From the NCBI RefSeq assembly GCF_020523825.1, contig NZ_JAJALK010000011.1, forward strand, positions 1 to 64,000: a stretch of 64,000 nt of DNA. Direction: 5' to 3'. Below are positions 7,155-15,487 of the stretch, in pieces. This DNA is from Methylobacterium brachiatum (lineage in GTDB: Bacteria > Pseudomonadota > Alphaproteobacteria > Rhizobiales > Beijerinckiaceae). Within the stretch, counting starts at the first letter, position 1. Each line of letters starts with the position of its first letter. The translations under genes were made by a program, and so were the position numbers. Under the pieces are notes generated by a model that searched no databases, was not told the DNA's origin, and was given only the letters and a program-made list of their open reading frames with translations.

Positions 7155-9890
7155 TCAGTCGGCCGCCATGGTCTTCTTTACGGTCTCGACCAGCTGCTTG
7201 AGGCTGAAGGGCTTGGGCAAGAAGTTGAAGGCCTCGCCCTCGGGCAGGTTCTTGCGGAACGCGTCCTCGGCGTAGCCGGAGACGAAGATCACCTTCAGGT
7301 CCGGCTGGTGCTTGCGCACCTCGCGCAGGAGGGTCGGGCCGTCCATCTCGGGCATCACGACGTCGGAGACGACGAGGTCGATCGGCTGGCTGCCCTCGCG
7401 CACGATCGCCAGGGCCTCCAGGCCCGAGGCGGCCTCCAGCACCGTGTAGCCCCGGGCCGAGAGCGCCCGGCTGTTGACCGCCCGGACGGGATCCTCGTCC
7501 TCGACCAGCAGGATCGTCCCCTGCCCGGTATGGTCGGCCGCGGGCTTGCGCGGGGCCGGCTTCTCCGGAGCCTTCGTCTTGGCGGCCCGTTCGGCGGCCT
7601 CGCCGGTTCCGGTGGGCTTGGCCGGCGCCTGGCCGGGCGCCGGCATGTCGGCCCGCGGCAGGGCCGGGATCGCGGGGGCGGCCTCCTCGGGCTCCGCCAC
7701 GGGCACGTGCCGCGGCAGGTAGATGCGGAAGGCGGTCCCCTCCCCGATCTTCGACTGCACGTCGATGGTGCCGCCGGATTGCTTGACGATGCCGAACACC
7801 GTCGAGAGCCCGAGGCCCGTGCCCTTGCCGATCTCCTTGGTGGTGAAGAACGGCTCGAAGATCTTCTCCATCAGCTCGGGGGGGATGCCCTGGCCGGTGT
7901 CGCGCACCTCGATCAGCACGTGGTCGCCCGCGGGCGCCCCGCCCCGCCCGTCCACGGTCGCGGCCGGGCCCGGATCGGTGACGTTCTCGGTGCGGATCAT
8001 CAGCTTGCCGCCGTCCGGCATCGCGTCGCGGGCATTGACCGCGAGGTTCACGATCACCTGCTCGAACTGGTTCACGTCGGCCTTGACCGGCCAGACGTCG
8101 CGGCCGTGCTTCAGCTCCAGGGCGACGCGCTCGCCCAGCAGCCGCTTGAGCAGCAGGGTCAGCTCCGAGAGCCCCTCCCCGACATTCATCACCTCCGGGC
8201 GCAGGGTCTGGCGGCGGGAGAACGCCAGGAGCTGGCGGACGAGGCCCGCCGCCCGGTTGGCGTTCTGCTTGATCTGCATGATGTCTTGAAAGGCCGGATC
8301 GGTCGGCCGGTGGCTCGCCAGCAGCAGGTCCGAGTAGCCGATGATCGCCTGCAGCACGTTGTTGAAGTCGTGCGCGATGCCGCCGGCGAGCTGGCCGACC
8401 GCGTTCATCTTCTGCGCCTGGGCGACCTGCTGCTCCAGCTGGCGCTGCGCCGTGGTGTCGAGGGCGTACAGGATCACGCGTTCGGCCTCGTCGGCCTGGT
8501 GGGTGGCGTCGCTGCTGTCGGCTGGGCTGAGCCAGAGCCGCGCGGAGCGCCCGCCCGGACCGCTGAGCTGGACCTCGATCGGCTCCGGGTCGGACAGGCC
8601 GCTCGCCGCCCGGGCGAGGCCGGCCTCTAGGGAGGCGCGGTCGACCACCGAGTCGGCGACGTTGGGCTCGGCGCCCTGGTTGCCCTCCCCCTCGGGGCCG
8701 CCCTCGTCGGCCTGGCGCGGCACCGTGCCGAACAGCCGGGTGAACGAGGTGTTGGCCCGGGCGATCCGGCCGGACCGGTCGAGGGTCGCGATGGCGATCG
8801 GCGAATTGTTGAGGAAGCGGGCGAGCCGCACCTCGGCGGCGCGCTGCGGCTCGTCGGTCTCGGCCCCGGCCGAGCGGTTGATCACGAAGGTCCGCGAGGA
8901 GCCGGGCTTGCCGTCCTTGCCGAAGGCGACCCGGTGGTAGAGCCGCACCGGCAGGGTGTGGCCGTTGCGGCGGCGCAGGTCGAGGTCGAACCGGTCGGTG
9001 CGGACCTCGCCGGGCAGGCCCGCGGTACGGACCAGGACGTCGGCCTCCGGGGCGATCTCGGTGAGGTGCGGGCCGCCGGGGCCGACGCTCGCCAGGTCGT
9101 AGCCGAGCCAGGCCGCCAGCGTCGCGTTCATGTAGACGATCGCACCGGCCGGATCGATCGACAGGAACCCCGCCGGGGCGTGGTCGAGATAGTCGATCGC
9201 GTGCTGAAGCTCCTGGAAGACGTTTTCCTGGCGCTCGCGCTCGGCGGTGATGTCGGCCACGGTCCAGAGCGAGGCGGCCCGGCGCGGGCGCGCCAGGGGG
9301 CGCACCGAGACCCGGTACCAGCCGAAGCCGCGCTCATGCGCCTGCGGCCCGAGCGGCGGCGACATCCGGATCTCTTCGGTGTGCGCCCGGCCGTCGCGCG
9401 AGGCTTGCGACAGGCGGTAGACTGCCTCCGAGACCTCCGGCGAGCCGACCAGGATGCGCTCCACGGGCACGAGGTTCGAGAAGGCGTCGCCGCCGGCCAC
9501 CCGCAGATAGGCCTCGTTGGCGTAGATCAGCCTCCCGCCATCCTCCACCACCAGCGCCCCGTCCGGCGAGGCGTCGACGATGCCCTTGGTGATGTCGTCC
9601 CGGGTGGCGGTGCCGCTGAGCTGGAGCGCCCCGATGGCGAGCGCGAACAGGAAGAACACGCCGGCCATCGCCAGCAGGGCGAGCAGCCAGACGATCAGCG
9701 ACTGGGCCTGCTCGTTGGCCACGAAGGACAGGCCGATGGCGGCTCCGACCAGCAGACCCGCGAGCACGAGCAGCAGCCCGACCCGGCCCGGCTGCTCCGA
9801 GCGGTCGATCGCGCCGTTCCCGTGAGAACCCGAGATCTGCGTGCCCGTCGCGGGCGCCGGAGGTCCAGTGACGTCGGCCATCGGCATCAT
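7155..9890 (-). CDS. cckA: Cell-cycle hybrid histidine kinase CckA
   Basis: This 911-residue protein has two N-terminal membrane helices (about residues 32-85), then PAS-type sensor regions with the typical LLYANEAYL/IVYMNATLAAWLGY-like segments, a HisKA domain with phospho-acceptor His507 in GGIAHDFNNVLQAIIGYSDL, a HATPase domain (VNLAVNARDAMPDGG, GTGLGLSTVFGIV), an Ala/Pro-rich linker, and a C-terminal receiver with phospho-acceptor Asp843 in VVSDVVMPEMDG. HDFNN with a terminal receiver is the CckA signature. CckA feeds phosphate through ChpT to CtrA and CpdR. It is longer than Caulobacter CckA (about 690 residues). It lies directly downstream of the flagellar operon, whose promoter carries CtrA boxes. 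Confidence 0.93.
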   Translation of the reverse strand: MMPMADVTGPPAPATGTQISGSHGNGAIDRSEQPGRVGLLLVLAGLLVGAAIGLSFVANEQAQSLIVWLLALLAMAGVFFLFALAIGALQLSGTATRDDITKGIVDASPDGALVVEDGGRLIYANEAYLRVAGGDAFSNLVPVERILVGSPEVSEAVYRLSQASRDGRAHTEEIRMSPPLGPQAHERGFGWYRVSVRPLARPRRAASLWTVADITAERERQENVFQELQHAIDYLDHAPAGFLSIDPAGAIVYMNATLAAWLGYDLASVGPGGPHLTEIAPEADVLVRTAGLPGEVRTDRFDLDLRRRNGHTLPVRLYHRVAFGKDGKPGSSRTFVINRSAGAETDEPQRAAEVRLARFLNNSPIAIATLDRSGRIARANTSFTRLFGTVPRQADEGGPEGEGNQGAEPNVADSVVDRASLEAGLARAASGLSDPEPIEVQLSGPGGRSARLWLSPADSSDATHQADEAERVILYALDTTAQRQLEQQVAQAQKMNAVGQLAGGIAHDFNNVLQAIIGYSDLLLASHRPTDPAFQDIMQIKQNANRAAGLVRQLLAFSRRQTLRPEVMNVGEGLSELTLLLKRLLGERVALELKHGRDVWPVKADVNQFEQVIVNLAVNARDAMPDGGKLMIRTENVTDPGPAATVDGRGGAPAGDHVLIEVRDTGQGIPPELMEKIFEPFFTTKEIGKGTGLGLSTVFGIVKQSGGTIDVQSKIGEGTAFRIYLPRHVPVAEPEEAAPAIPALPRADMPAPGQAPAKPTGTGEAAERAAKTKAPEKPAPRKPAADHTGQGTILLVEDEDPVRAVNSRALSARGYTVLEAASGLEALAIVREGSQPIDLVVSDVVMPEMDGPTLLREVRKHQPDLKVIFVSGYAEDAFRKNLPEGEAFNFLPKPFSLKQLVETVKKTMAAD

Positions 9891-10072
9891 TCCAGAACAA
9901 TCACCCGGTTAGGCCCGCCGGCCATAGCAGGGCTCGGGCAGCACGGCATCACTCTCGTCGCGTCGGTCGTGTCGCGCCAAGCCGTGGTGCAGCCTCGCAA
10001 AAAAAGGTGGAGGAAGCGTGGCTTTTCCGCGCTGTGTCATGCGATCGGCGCGCTGAATACCAGCCCTTGCTG

Positions 10073-11140
10073 TTACGCCGCCCGTCGGCGCAGGCGCAGG
10101 ACGAAGCCGATGACTTCCGCCACCGCCCGGTAATGCTCGGCCGGGATCTCGCGGTCGATCTCCACGGTGGCGTGCAGGGCGCGGGCGAGCGGCGGGTTCT
10201 CGATCACCGCGACGCCGTGCTCGGCCGCCACGGTGCGGATGCGCAGAGCTAGGGCGTCGACGCCCTTGGCGACGCAGATCGGCGCGGCCATGCCGGCCTC
10301 GTAGCGCAGGGCCACCGCGTAGTGGGTCGGGTTGGTCACCACCACGGTGGCGGTCGGGACGGCGGCCATCATCCGCTTCTTCACCCGGGCCATGCGGAGC
10401 TGCTTCATGCGGCCCTTGACCTCCGGGTTGCCGTCCGCCTCCTTCATCTCCTGCTTCATCTCCTCCTTCGACATGCGGTGGCGCTTGCGCCAGCGGAAGC
10501 GCGCGTAGAACGCGTCGCCGAGGGTGATGGCGAGGTGCATGCACAGCATGCCGGCGAGCAGCCGGAGGCTGAGGGAGAGGATCGCCGACAGGCTCCCGGC
10601 CGGGTCGAGCCGGGCGAACACCTCGAGCCGGTCGCGGTCGTTCCAGAGCAGCACGGCACCGACGATGCCGACCGCGCCGATCTTGGCGAGACCCTTGCCG
10701 AACTGGAACAGGGCCTCGATCCCCATGAGCCGCTTGACCCCGGCCATCGGCGAGATCCGGTCGAATTTCGGCATCAGGGTTTCGGTGGTGAGCACCAGCG
10801 GGTGCTGGAGCAGCCCGGCGGCGAGGCCGGCCGCCGCCGCCATCCCGACCGGCACCGCCACGGCCTGCAGCCACAGCCAGAGGCCGCGGGTCGCCGCCTG
10901 CCTCATGGCGGTGGCGTCGTCCGGCAGGGTGTGGGCGTTGGCGAGGTAGGCCTTGAGGCCCTGGGTCAGGCTCTGGGCGATGCTGGGGGCCGCGATCACC
11001 AGGGCCAGCGTGAAGGCGCCGAGGATCGCGAAGGTGTTGATCTCGGCACTCGTCGCGACGTCGCCGCGCTCGATCGCCTGATCGAGCCGCCGCTGGGTCG
11101 GCTCTTCGGTCTTGTCTTCCTGCTCCGCGCCCTCGGCCAT
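10073..11140 (-). CDS. flhB: Flagellar export switch protein FlhB
   Basis: The 355-residue protein has four membrane helices in its first 210 residues and a cytoplasmic C-terminal domain with the self-cleaving NPTH motif (VVTNPTHYAVAL). The N terminus, DKTEEPTQRRLDQAIERG, is the family hallmark. FlhB switches the type III flagellar exporter from rod/hook to filament substrates. It is the last gene of the flgB-flgC-fliE-fliQ-fliR-flhB operon. Confidence 0.97.
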   Translation of the reverse strand: MAEGAEQEDKTEEPTQRRLDQAIERGDVATSAEINTFAILGAFTLALVIAAPSIAQSLTQGLKAYLANAHTLPDDATAMRQAATRGLWLWLQAVAVPVGMAAAAGLAAGLLQHPLVLTTETLMPKFDRISPMAGVKRLMGIEALFQFGKGLAKIGAVGIVGAVLLWNDRDRLEVFARLDPAGSLSAILSLSLRLLAGMLCMHLAITLGDAFYARFRWRKRHRMSKEEMKQEMKEADGNPEVKGRMKQLRMARVKKRMMAAVPTATVVVTNPTHYAVALRYEAGMAAPICVAKGVDALALRIRTVAAEHGVAVIENPPLARALHATVEIDREIPAEHYRAVAEVIGFVLRLRRRAA

Positions 11141-11172
11141 CTTGTCTGCTCGACCTCAGTGCACAGGGACGC

Positions 11173-11934
11173 TCAGCGCCCGACGAACTCGCCGAGATAC
11201 CGGCCGAGATCGTCCAGGAAGACGCCCATCATGACGCCGAGCGAGCCCATCAGGATCAGCATGCCGACGAGCACCGAGGCCGGGACCGCGAGGAAGAACA
11301 CCTGCAATTGCGGCATCAGCCGCGACAGCACGCCCAGCCCGAGGTTGAACAGCAGCCCGAAGGCGATGAACGGCCCGGAGATCTGCACCGCCAGGGTGAA
11401 ACCCCGGGTCAGCGCCTTGAGCGCCAGCATCAGCGCGTCCGAGAAGGCCGGGACCCCGTCCGGCGGCAGCACCACGTAGCTCTGCGCCAGGCCCTTGATG
11501 GCGAGATGGTGCAGGTCGGCGGCGAAGATCAGCGTGACGCCGAGCAACGACAGGAAGTTGCCCAGCGCGGCCTGCTGCCCGCCGTAGCTCGGATCCACCG
11601 TCATGGCGTAGGCCAGGCCGAGCTGCTGCGAGATGATCAGGCCGGCGGTCTGCAGGGCGGCCAGCACCATCCGGACCGACAGGCCGAGCACCAGCCCGAC
11701 GATCGTCTCGGCGAATAGCAGCCCGATCAGCCGGGGGCCGGCCAGGCCCTCGGTGCCGCCGAGCAGCGGCCGCACGCTGGGGAACAGCACCAACGTGGTC
11801 AGCAGCGCGAACGCCAGCCGCATCCGCGGCGACACCATCTGCTCGCCGACGCCGGGCATCAGCATGATCAGCGTGCCGACCCGCGCGAAGGTGATCAGAT
11901 AGGCCGAGGCGATGCCGGGCAGGAGCAGGTTCAT
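11173..11934 (-). CDS. fliR: Flagellar export protein FliR
   Basis: The product has 253 residues and six predicted hydrophobic segments, and matches the FliR family (e.g. TFARVGTLIMLMPGVGE near the start, ISQQLGLAYAMTVDPSYGGQ in the middle). FliR forms the core of the export gate with FliP and FliQ. It lies 32 bases before flhB and 51 after fliQ. Confidence 0.95.
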   Translation of the reverse strand: MNLLLPGIASAYLITFARVGTLIMLMPGVGEQMVSPRMRLAFALLTTLVLFPSVRPLLGGTEGLAGPRLIGLLFAETIVGLVLGLSVRMVLAALQTAGLIISQQLGLAYAMTVDPSYGGQQAALGNFLSLLGVTLIFAADLHHLAIKGLAQSYVVLPPDGVPAFSDALMLALKALTRGFTLAVQISGPFIAFGLLFNLGLGVLSRLMPQLQVFFLAVPASVLVGMLILMGSLGVMMGVFLDDLGRYLGEFVGR

Positions 11935-11985
11935 CGCCGCCCCTATGGCATGCGCGCGCCGCCCCTGTCCCGCCGCCGGTCGCCA

Positions 11986-12252
11986 TCAGCCGCCGGCCGC
12001 GATGCGGGCGGCGATGCGGGTCATGTAGCCGGCCATGGCGTCGCCGATGAACGGCAGCATCAGCAGCAGCGCGGCGAAGACCGACACGATCTTGGGCACG
12101 TAGATCAGGGTCTGCTCCTGGACCTGCGTCAGCGCCTGGATCAGCGAGACGATCAGACCGACCGCGAGGGCGACCAGCATCAGCGGCCCGGCGACCTTGA
12201 GGAAGACGAAGATGCCGTCGCGCGCGACGTCGAGGATGGCCAGGCCGGTCAT
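11986..12252 (-). CDS. fliQ: Flagellar export protein FliQ
   Basis: This 88-residue, two-helix membrane protein contains the family pattern VGLIVSLIQALTQVQEQTL followed by YVPKIV. FliQ packs around FliP/FliR in the export gate. Length and position are normal. The start is the ATG at 12252. Confidence 0.95.
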   Translation of the reverse strand: MTGLAILDVARDGIFVFLKVAGPLMLVALAVGLIVSLIQALTQVQEQTLIYVPKIVSVFAALLLMLPFIGDAMAGYMTRIAARIAAGG

Positions 12253-12308
12253 GGGGCGTGTTGCTCAAAGGGGAGGCAGGGGAAATCCGGGATCCGGCTG
12301 GCCCATGC

Positions 12309-12623
12309 TCAAATCTGCATCCGCATGATCTCTTCGTAGGCAGAGATCATGCGGTCGCGCACCGCCACCATGGTCTGCAGGGCGGTCTCGCTCTCGGCCA
12401 CGGCGGTGACCACGTCCACGACGTTGGCCTTGCCGGAGGCCGCCGAGATCGCCTGGCCGTCGGCCCGCCGCCCGGCATCCCCGACATTGTCGAGGGCGTT
12501 GCCGAGGAGCTGCATGAAGTTGCCGCCGGCCTCGCCGGTCGACTGGACCTTGGGGGCCGGGCGGCCGTTGGCCATGCCCTGGACGGCGGCGTAGGCACCG
12601 GCCGCGAAATTGCTCGTCGCCAT
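12309..12623 (-). CDS. fliE: Flagellar hook-basal body protein FliE
   Basis: The 104-residue product has the conserved FliE C-terminal half (FMQLLGNALDNVGDA..., then ALQTMVAVRDRMISAYEEIMRMQI). FliE joins the MS ring to the rod and is the first rod substrate exported. It lies between flgC and fliQ in the same operon. Confidence 0.95.
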   Translation of the reverse strand: MATSNFAAGAYAAVQGMANGRPAPKVQSTGEAGGNFMQLLGNALDNVGDAGRRADGQAISAASGKANVVDVVTAVAESETALQTMVAVRDRMISAYEEIMRMQI

Positions 12624-12655
12624 CGACTAGGCTTCCTTCGCGTTCACTTGCGCGC

Positions 12656-13063
12656 TCACTTGAGGATCGACAGCGTCTGCGACAGCATCTTGCGCGTGGA
12701 CGTCACCATGTTGAGGTTCGCCTCGTAGGAGCGCTGAGCCTCGCGCAGGTCCATGTTCTCGATCAGCGCGTTGACGTTGGGCATCTGCACCTCGCCCCGG
12801 GCGTTGGCCGCGGGGTTGCCGGGCTCGAACTTGGTCCGGAACGCGGAGGGGTCGCGCCGGACGCGGCCCGCCTCAACCAGCTTGGCCCCGGTCTCCGGAT
12901 CCATGTGGCTGGTGAAGGACGGGATCTTGCGGCGATAGGGCTCGGTCCCGGGCGAGGCCGGGGCGGAATCCGCGTTGGCGATGTTCTCGGCGATGATCCG
13001 CATCCGGCCGGACTGCGCCTTGAGGCCGGCGGCCGCCACGGTGAGCGACTTGCTGAATTCCAT
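12656..13063 (-). CDS. flgC: Flagellar proximal rod protein FlgC
   Basis: The protein has 135 residues, with the rod-family N-terminal helix (LTVAAAGLKAQSGRMRIIAENIANA) and the C-terminal heptad helix (NMDLREAQRSYEANLNMVTSTRKML). Between them lies the FlgC region PYRRKIPSF...VRRDPSAFRTKFEPGNPAAN. It is 32 bases upstream of fliE. Confidence 0.96.
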   Translation of the reverse strand: MEFSKSLTVAAAGLKAQSGRMRIIAENIANADSAPASPGTEPYRRKIPSFTSHMDPETGAKLVEAGRVRRDPSAFRTKFEPGNPAANARGEVQMPNVNALIENMDLREAQRSYEANLNMVTSTRKMLSQTLSILK

Positions 13064-13121
13064 GGCTCAGGGCCCTCCTCCGCCGCTTGTCGACGACACG
13101 TCCGGTTCGGTTCCGGCGCGG

Positions 13122-13526
13122 TCAGCTCTTGCCGATGGCGATCTTCAGGGTGGTCAGGCTGTGCTGGTAGAGCGAGGCGGCGAGCTGGTAGTCCGACTGG
13201 TTGTCGCCGGCCTTCATCATCTCGTCCTCGAGGTTCACCGCATTGCCGTTCGGGCGGATCTCGAAGCGCTTGGCGCCCTTGGCATCGGCCCCCGCCTCGG
13301 ATTGGCCGGGGGGCGCGAGATGGGCAGGGCTGGTCAGCGCCAGGCCCGGCGAGGCGTTGATTGCGGTGCCGGTGGCCCGGTCGAAGCGCAGCTCCGCCAG
13401 GTCGCGCGGCTTGAAGCCCGGCATGTCGGCGTTGGCGACGTTCTCGGCGATCAGGCCCTGGCGTGCCTGCGCCCACTGCATCCGGGTGCGCAGCATCCCC
13501 AGGACGGGCAGGTCGGTCAGGGCCAC
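13122..13526 (-). CDS. flgB: Flagellar proximal rod protein FlgB
   Basis: The 134-residue product carries the rod-protein helix LRTRMQWAQARQGLIAENVANADMPGFK and the FlgB-typical EDEMMKAGDNQSDYQLAASLY near the C terminus. It is the first gene of the operon; the upstream region shared with the divergent fliO-like gene holds two CtrA boxes, one 68 bases before this start. Confidence 0.96.
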   Translation of the reverse strand: MALTDLPVLGMLRTRMQWAQARQGLIAENVANADMPGFKPRDLAELRFDRATGTAINASPGLALTSPAHLAPPGQSEAGADAKGAKRFEIRPNGNAVNLEDEMMKAGDNQSDYQLAASLYQHSLTTLKIAIGKS

Positions 13527-13593
13527 GTTCGCCTCCGGTCTCGCGACGCCGCGCGGGATCGGGCGGGCTCGGCAAAATCTGCCGCCTGCTTGG

Positions 13594-13608
13594 TTAATGC
13601 ATGGTTAA
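13594..13608 (-). promoter_or_regulatory. CtrA box upstream of flgB
   Basis: The bases read TTAA-TGCATGG-TTAA, an exact match to the CtrA core TTAA-N7-TTAA. It is 68 bases upstream of flgB. CtrA controls class II flagellar genes in many alphaproteobacteria, and the CckA kinase that activates it is encoded at the far end of the same gene run. Confidence 0.7.
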
Positions 13609-13731
13609 GCGCGGGCGAGGCCGGCCCAGGCCCGGGCCGCCACCGTGCGGCGCGCCGGCCATGTTCCTGGGGATGGCGGCGGACGGTGCTTCACAACCTC
13701 TTGTCTTGATGGCGCTAAACTTAAGGGCCTG

Positions 13732-13747
13732 TTAACGAAGTCTTAAC
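13732..13747 (+). promoter_or_regulatory. CtrA box upstream of the fliO-like gene
   Basis: The bases read TTAA-CGAAGTC-TTAA followed by C, a perfect full consensus (TTAA-N7-TTAAC). It ends 32 bases before the ATG at 13779. It sits in the same 252-base divergent region as the flgB box, so CtrA could control both directions. Confidence 0.72.
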
Positions 13748-13778
13748 GTCGTTTGCCTTGCAGGCCCGCCGGCGTGGT

Positions 13779-15176
13779 ATGAGCGAGGCTCGTGCCGGGC
13801 GCGGCCCTGCGGCGGCCGAAACGTGCGAGTGCGTAACCTTGCAATGGCTGCAATCCGTGTTCGGTTCTGAGGGCTCCCCCATCGTCCAGTATGTCGTGAT
13901 CTTCGCCGTCATCTTCACGGCGTTGGCCGCGATCGTGTTCACGGTGCGCCGCCTGACCGGTCGCAGCCTGGCCCTGCCCGGGCGCACGCCCGCCCGCGGA
14001 CGCCAGCCCCGGCTCGGGATCGTCGACGTGTACGAGCTCGACCGCGCCCGGCAGCTGATCCTGCTGCGCCGGGACAATGTCGAGCACCTGCTGCTGGTCG
14101 GCGGCCCGAACGACGTGGTGGTCGAGCGCAACATCCAGCGCACTCAGCGCCCCCTGCCCGAGGCGACCCTGCGCTCCGACGCCGGGCCGGAGCCGATGGC
14201 CGAGCCGCTGCCGGACCCGCTGGCGCAGGGCGGACGCCTGGCCGAGCCGCCCCGGGCCCTGGCCGAGATCGCGGGCCGTCGCTCCGAGCCGCTGTTCGAT
14301 CCGGGCTTCGAGATGCCGGTCGTCGTGCCGCCGCCGGTCCCGCGCTCGGCCGCCGCCCCGCCGGTGACCTTCCCGCTCGACGTCAACCTGCTGGGCGGCG
14401 ACGAGCCGGGACAGGAGGTCTCGACCCCCGCCGCTCCGCAGCCCCGCGCCGCCGAGCCCCGCCCTGCCGAGCCACCGCCGGCCCCACCGCCGCCTCCGCC
14501 GCCGCTGCGGGAGACGCTCTCGCCCCGGCGGATCCTGAGCCGCACCGCACCGCCGCTGGCCGAGCCGCGGCACAATCCGGCCTCGGAGCGCAAGCCGGAC
14601 CCCGTGCCCGAGCGCGACGAGCCCGCCCGCGCGGCGCCGAGCCTGACCGTGCCGTCCGAACGTCGGTCCGTCGATCCGGCGGTGCTCTCCGACATGGCAA
14701 GGCAGCTTCAGGCCGCCCTGTCGCGCCCATCCTCGGCGGTGACGCCCGCGCCGCCCCCCGCCTCTGCCCCCGCACCCGCGCCTGGACCCACGCCCGGGCC
14801 CGAGCCGGTGGACCCGGTGGCGGCGATGATGGCCTCCGCGCCGCCGCTTCCGCCCACTCCGCCGCCCGTGCCCGCGCCCGCGCCAGTGCCCCCTGCCCCC
14901 GTGCCCCCGGCCCCGTCGCCGCGCCCGGCGCCGTCATCCCCGCCGGCGGCATCGGCCGAGCCGTCTCCGGTCGCGCCGCCGGTGCTCAAGCCGCCGGCCC
15001 CCCGGACCTCCGCGCGCGTGACGCCGCCCGCCCCGCCGCCCCCGGCCGAACCGCCCGCCGAGCCCGCGCCGGCTCCGCGGCCGGAGCCGAAGGCCGCCGG
15101 CAACCCGTTTTCCGTGGAGGAGATCGAGGCCGAGTTCGCGCGCCTGCTGGGCCGGCCTCTCGACAAGCGGAGCTGA
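13779..15176 (+). CDS. fliO: FliO-like flagellar biosynthesis protein with Pro/Ala-rich tail
   Basis: The 465-residue protein has one membrane helix (about residues 38-58, VQYVVIFAVIFTALAAIVFT), then a FliO-type cytoplasmic domain: RLGIVDVYELDRARQLILLR and DNVEHLLLVGGPNDVVVERN. FliO helps assemble FliP in the export gate. From about residue 120 it becomes a very long Pro/Ala/Glu-rich low-complexity tail, ending in an ordered-looking FSVEEIEAEFARLLGRPL. Typical FliO proteins are 100-150 residues. The ATG was preferred over a TTG seven codons upstream. Divergence from flgB supports a flagellar role. Confidence 0.75.
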   Translation: MSEARAGRGPAAAETCECVTLQWLQSVFGSEGSPIVQYVVIFAVIFTALAAIVFTVRRLTGRSLALPGRTPARGRQPRLGIVDVYELDRARQLILLRRDNVEHLLLVGGPNDVVVERNIQRTQRPLPEATLRSDAGPEPMAEPLPDPLAQGGRLAEPPRALAEIAGRRSEPLFDPGFEMPVVVPPPVPRSAAAPPVTFPLDVNLLGGDEPGQEVSTPAAPQPRAAEPRPAEPPPAPPPPPPPLRETLSPRRILSRTAPPLAEPRHNPASERKPDPVPERDEPARAAPSLTVPSERRSVDPAVLSDMARQLQAALSRPSSAVTPAPPPASAPAPAPGPTPGPEPVDPVAAMMASAPPLPPTPPPVPAPAPVPPAPVPPAPSPRPAPSSPPAASAEPSPVAPPVLKPPAPRTSARVTPPAPPPPAEPPAEPAPAPRPEPKAAGNPFSVEEIEAEFARLLGRPLDKRS

Positions 15177-15185
15177 CAGCGGCCG

Positions 15186-15201
15186 TTTACGGACGGTTAA
15201 C
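15186..15201 (+). promoter_or_regulatory. CtrA-like box (one mismatch)
   Basis: The bases read TTTA-CGGACGG-TTAA followed by C, which differs from TTAA-N7-TTAAC at one position. It is 38 bases before the ATG of the small gene at 15239 and just after the fliO-like stop. This could give the small gene its own CtrA-dependent promoter. Confidence 0.45.
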
Positions 15202-15238
15202 CGAATGCCGGAAGGCTCGGACCTCAGAGGAGGATCCG

Positions 15239-15460
15239 ATGCTCAACCTGGATGCACAGACCGCTCAGCGAAGCCGCGCCTATCGGGCGTTCAAGCTCGA
15301 CCGCGCCGGACGCGTATTCTCGGCCGAGGTCGTCCCGGCCCAGGACGACACCCAGGCGCGCCGCCGCGCCCGGGCCATGGCCACGGACGAGGCGATCGAG
15401 CTGTGGGACCGGACCCGGTTCCTCGGCCGCTACGAGCCGGCCGCCCCGATCCGCGCCTGA
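15239..15460 (+). CDS. Small conserved protein of unknown function (73 residues)
   Basis: The product begins MLNLDAQTAQRSRAYRAFKL and is soluble, charged and without a signal peptide or known motif. An AGGAGG ribosome-binding site at 15228-15233 stands at good spacing before the ATG, which is the main support for it being real. The length and the alternation in DTQARRRARAMATDEAIELW suggest a compact alpha/beta fold. It follows the fliO-like gene with a near-CtrA box between them. I do not recognise a function. Confidence 0.7.
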   Translation: MLNLDAQTAQRSRAYRAFKLDRAGRVFSAEVVPAQDDTQARRRARAMATDEAIELWDRTRFLGRYEPAAPIRA

Positions 15461-15487
15461 CTGATCCGTCCCTGCCGGCCGGGACCG

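Noticed and set aside
13758..13778. TTG start seven codons before the fliO-like ATG
   Set aside because: The ATG at 13779 is a better initiation codon, and the TTG lies only ten bases after the perfect CtrA box, where the promoter and leader would be expected.
14460..15110. The repetitive Pro/Ala coding stretch considered as a CRISPR or tandem DNA repeat
   Set aside because: The repetition is at the codon level (CCG/GCG/CCC mixtures) with no fixed unit length or spacers; it is low-complexity coding sequence.
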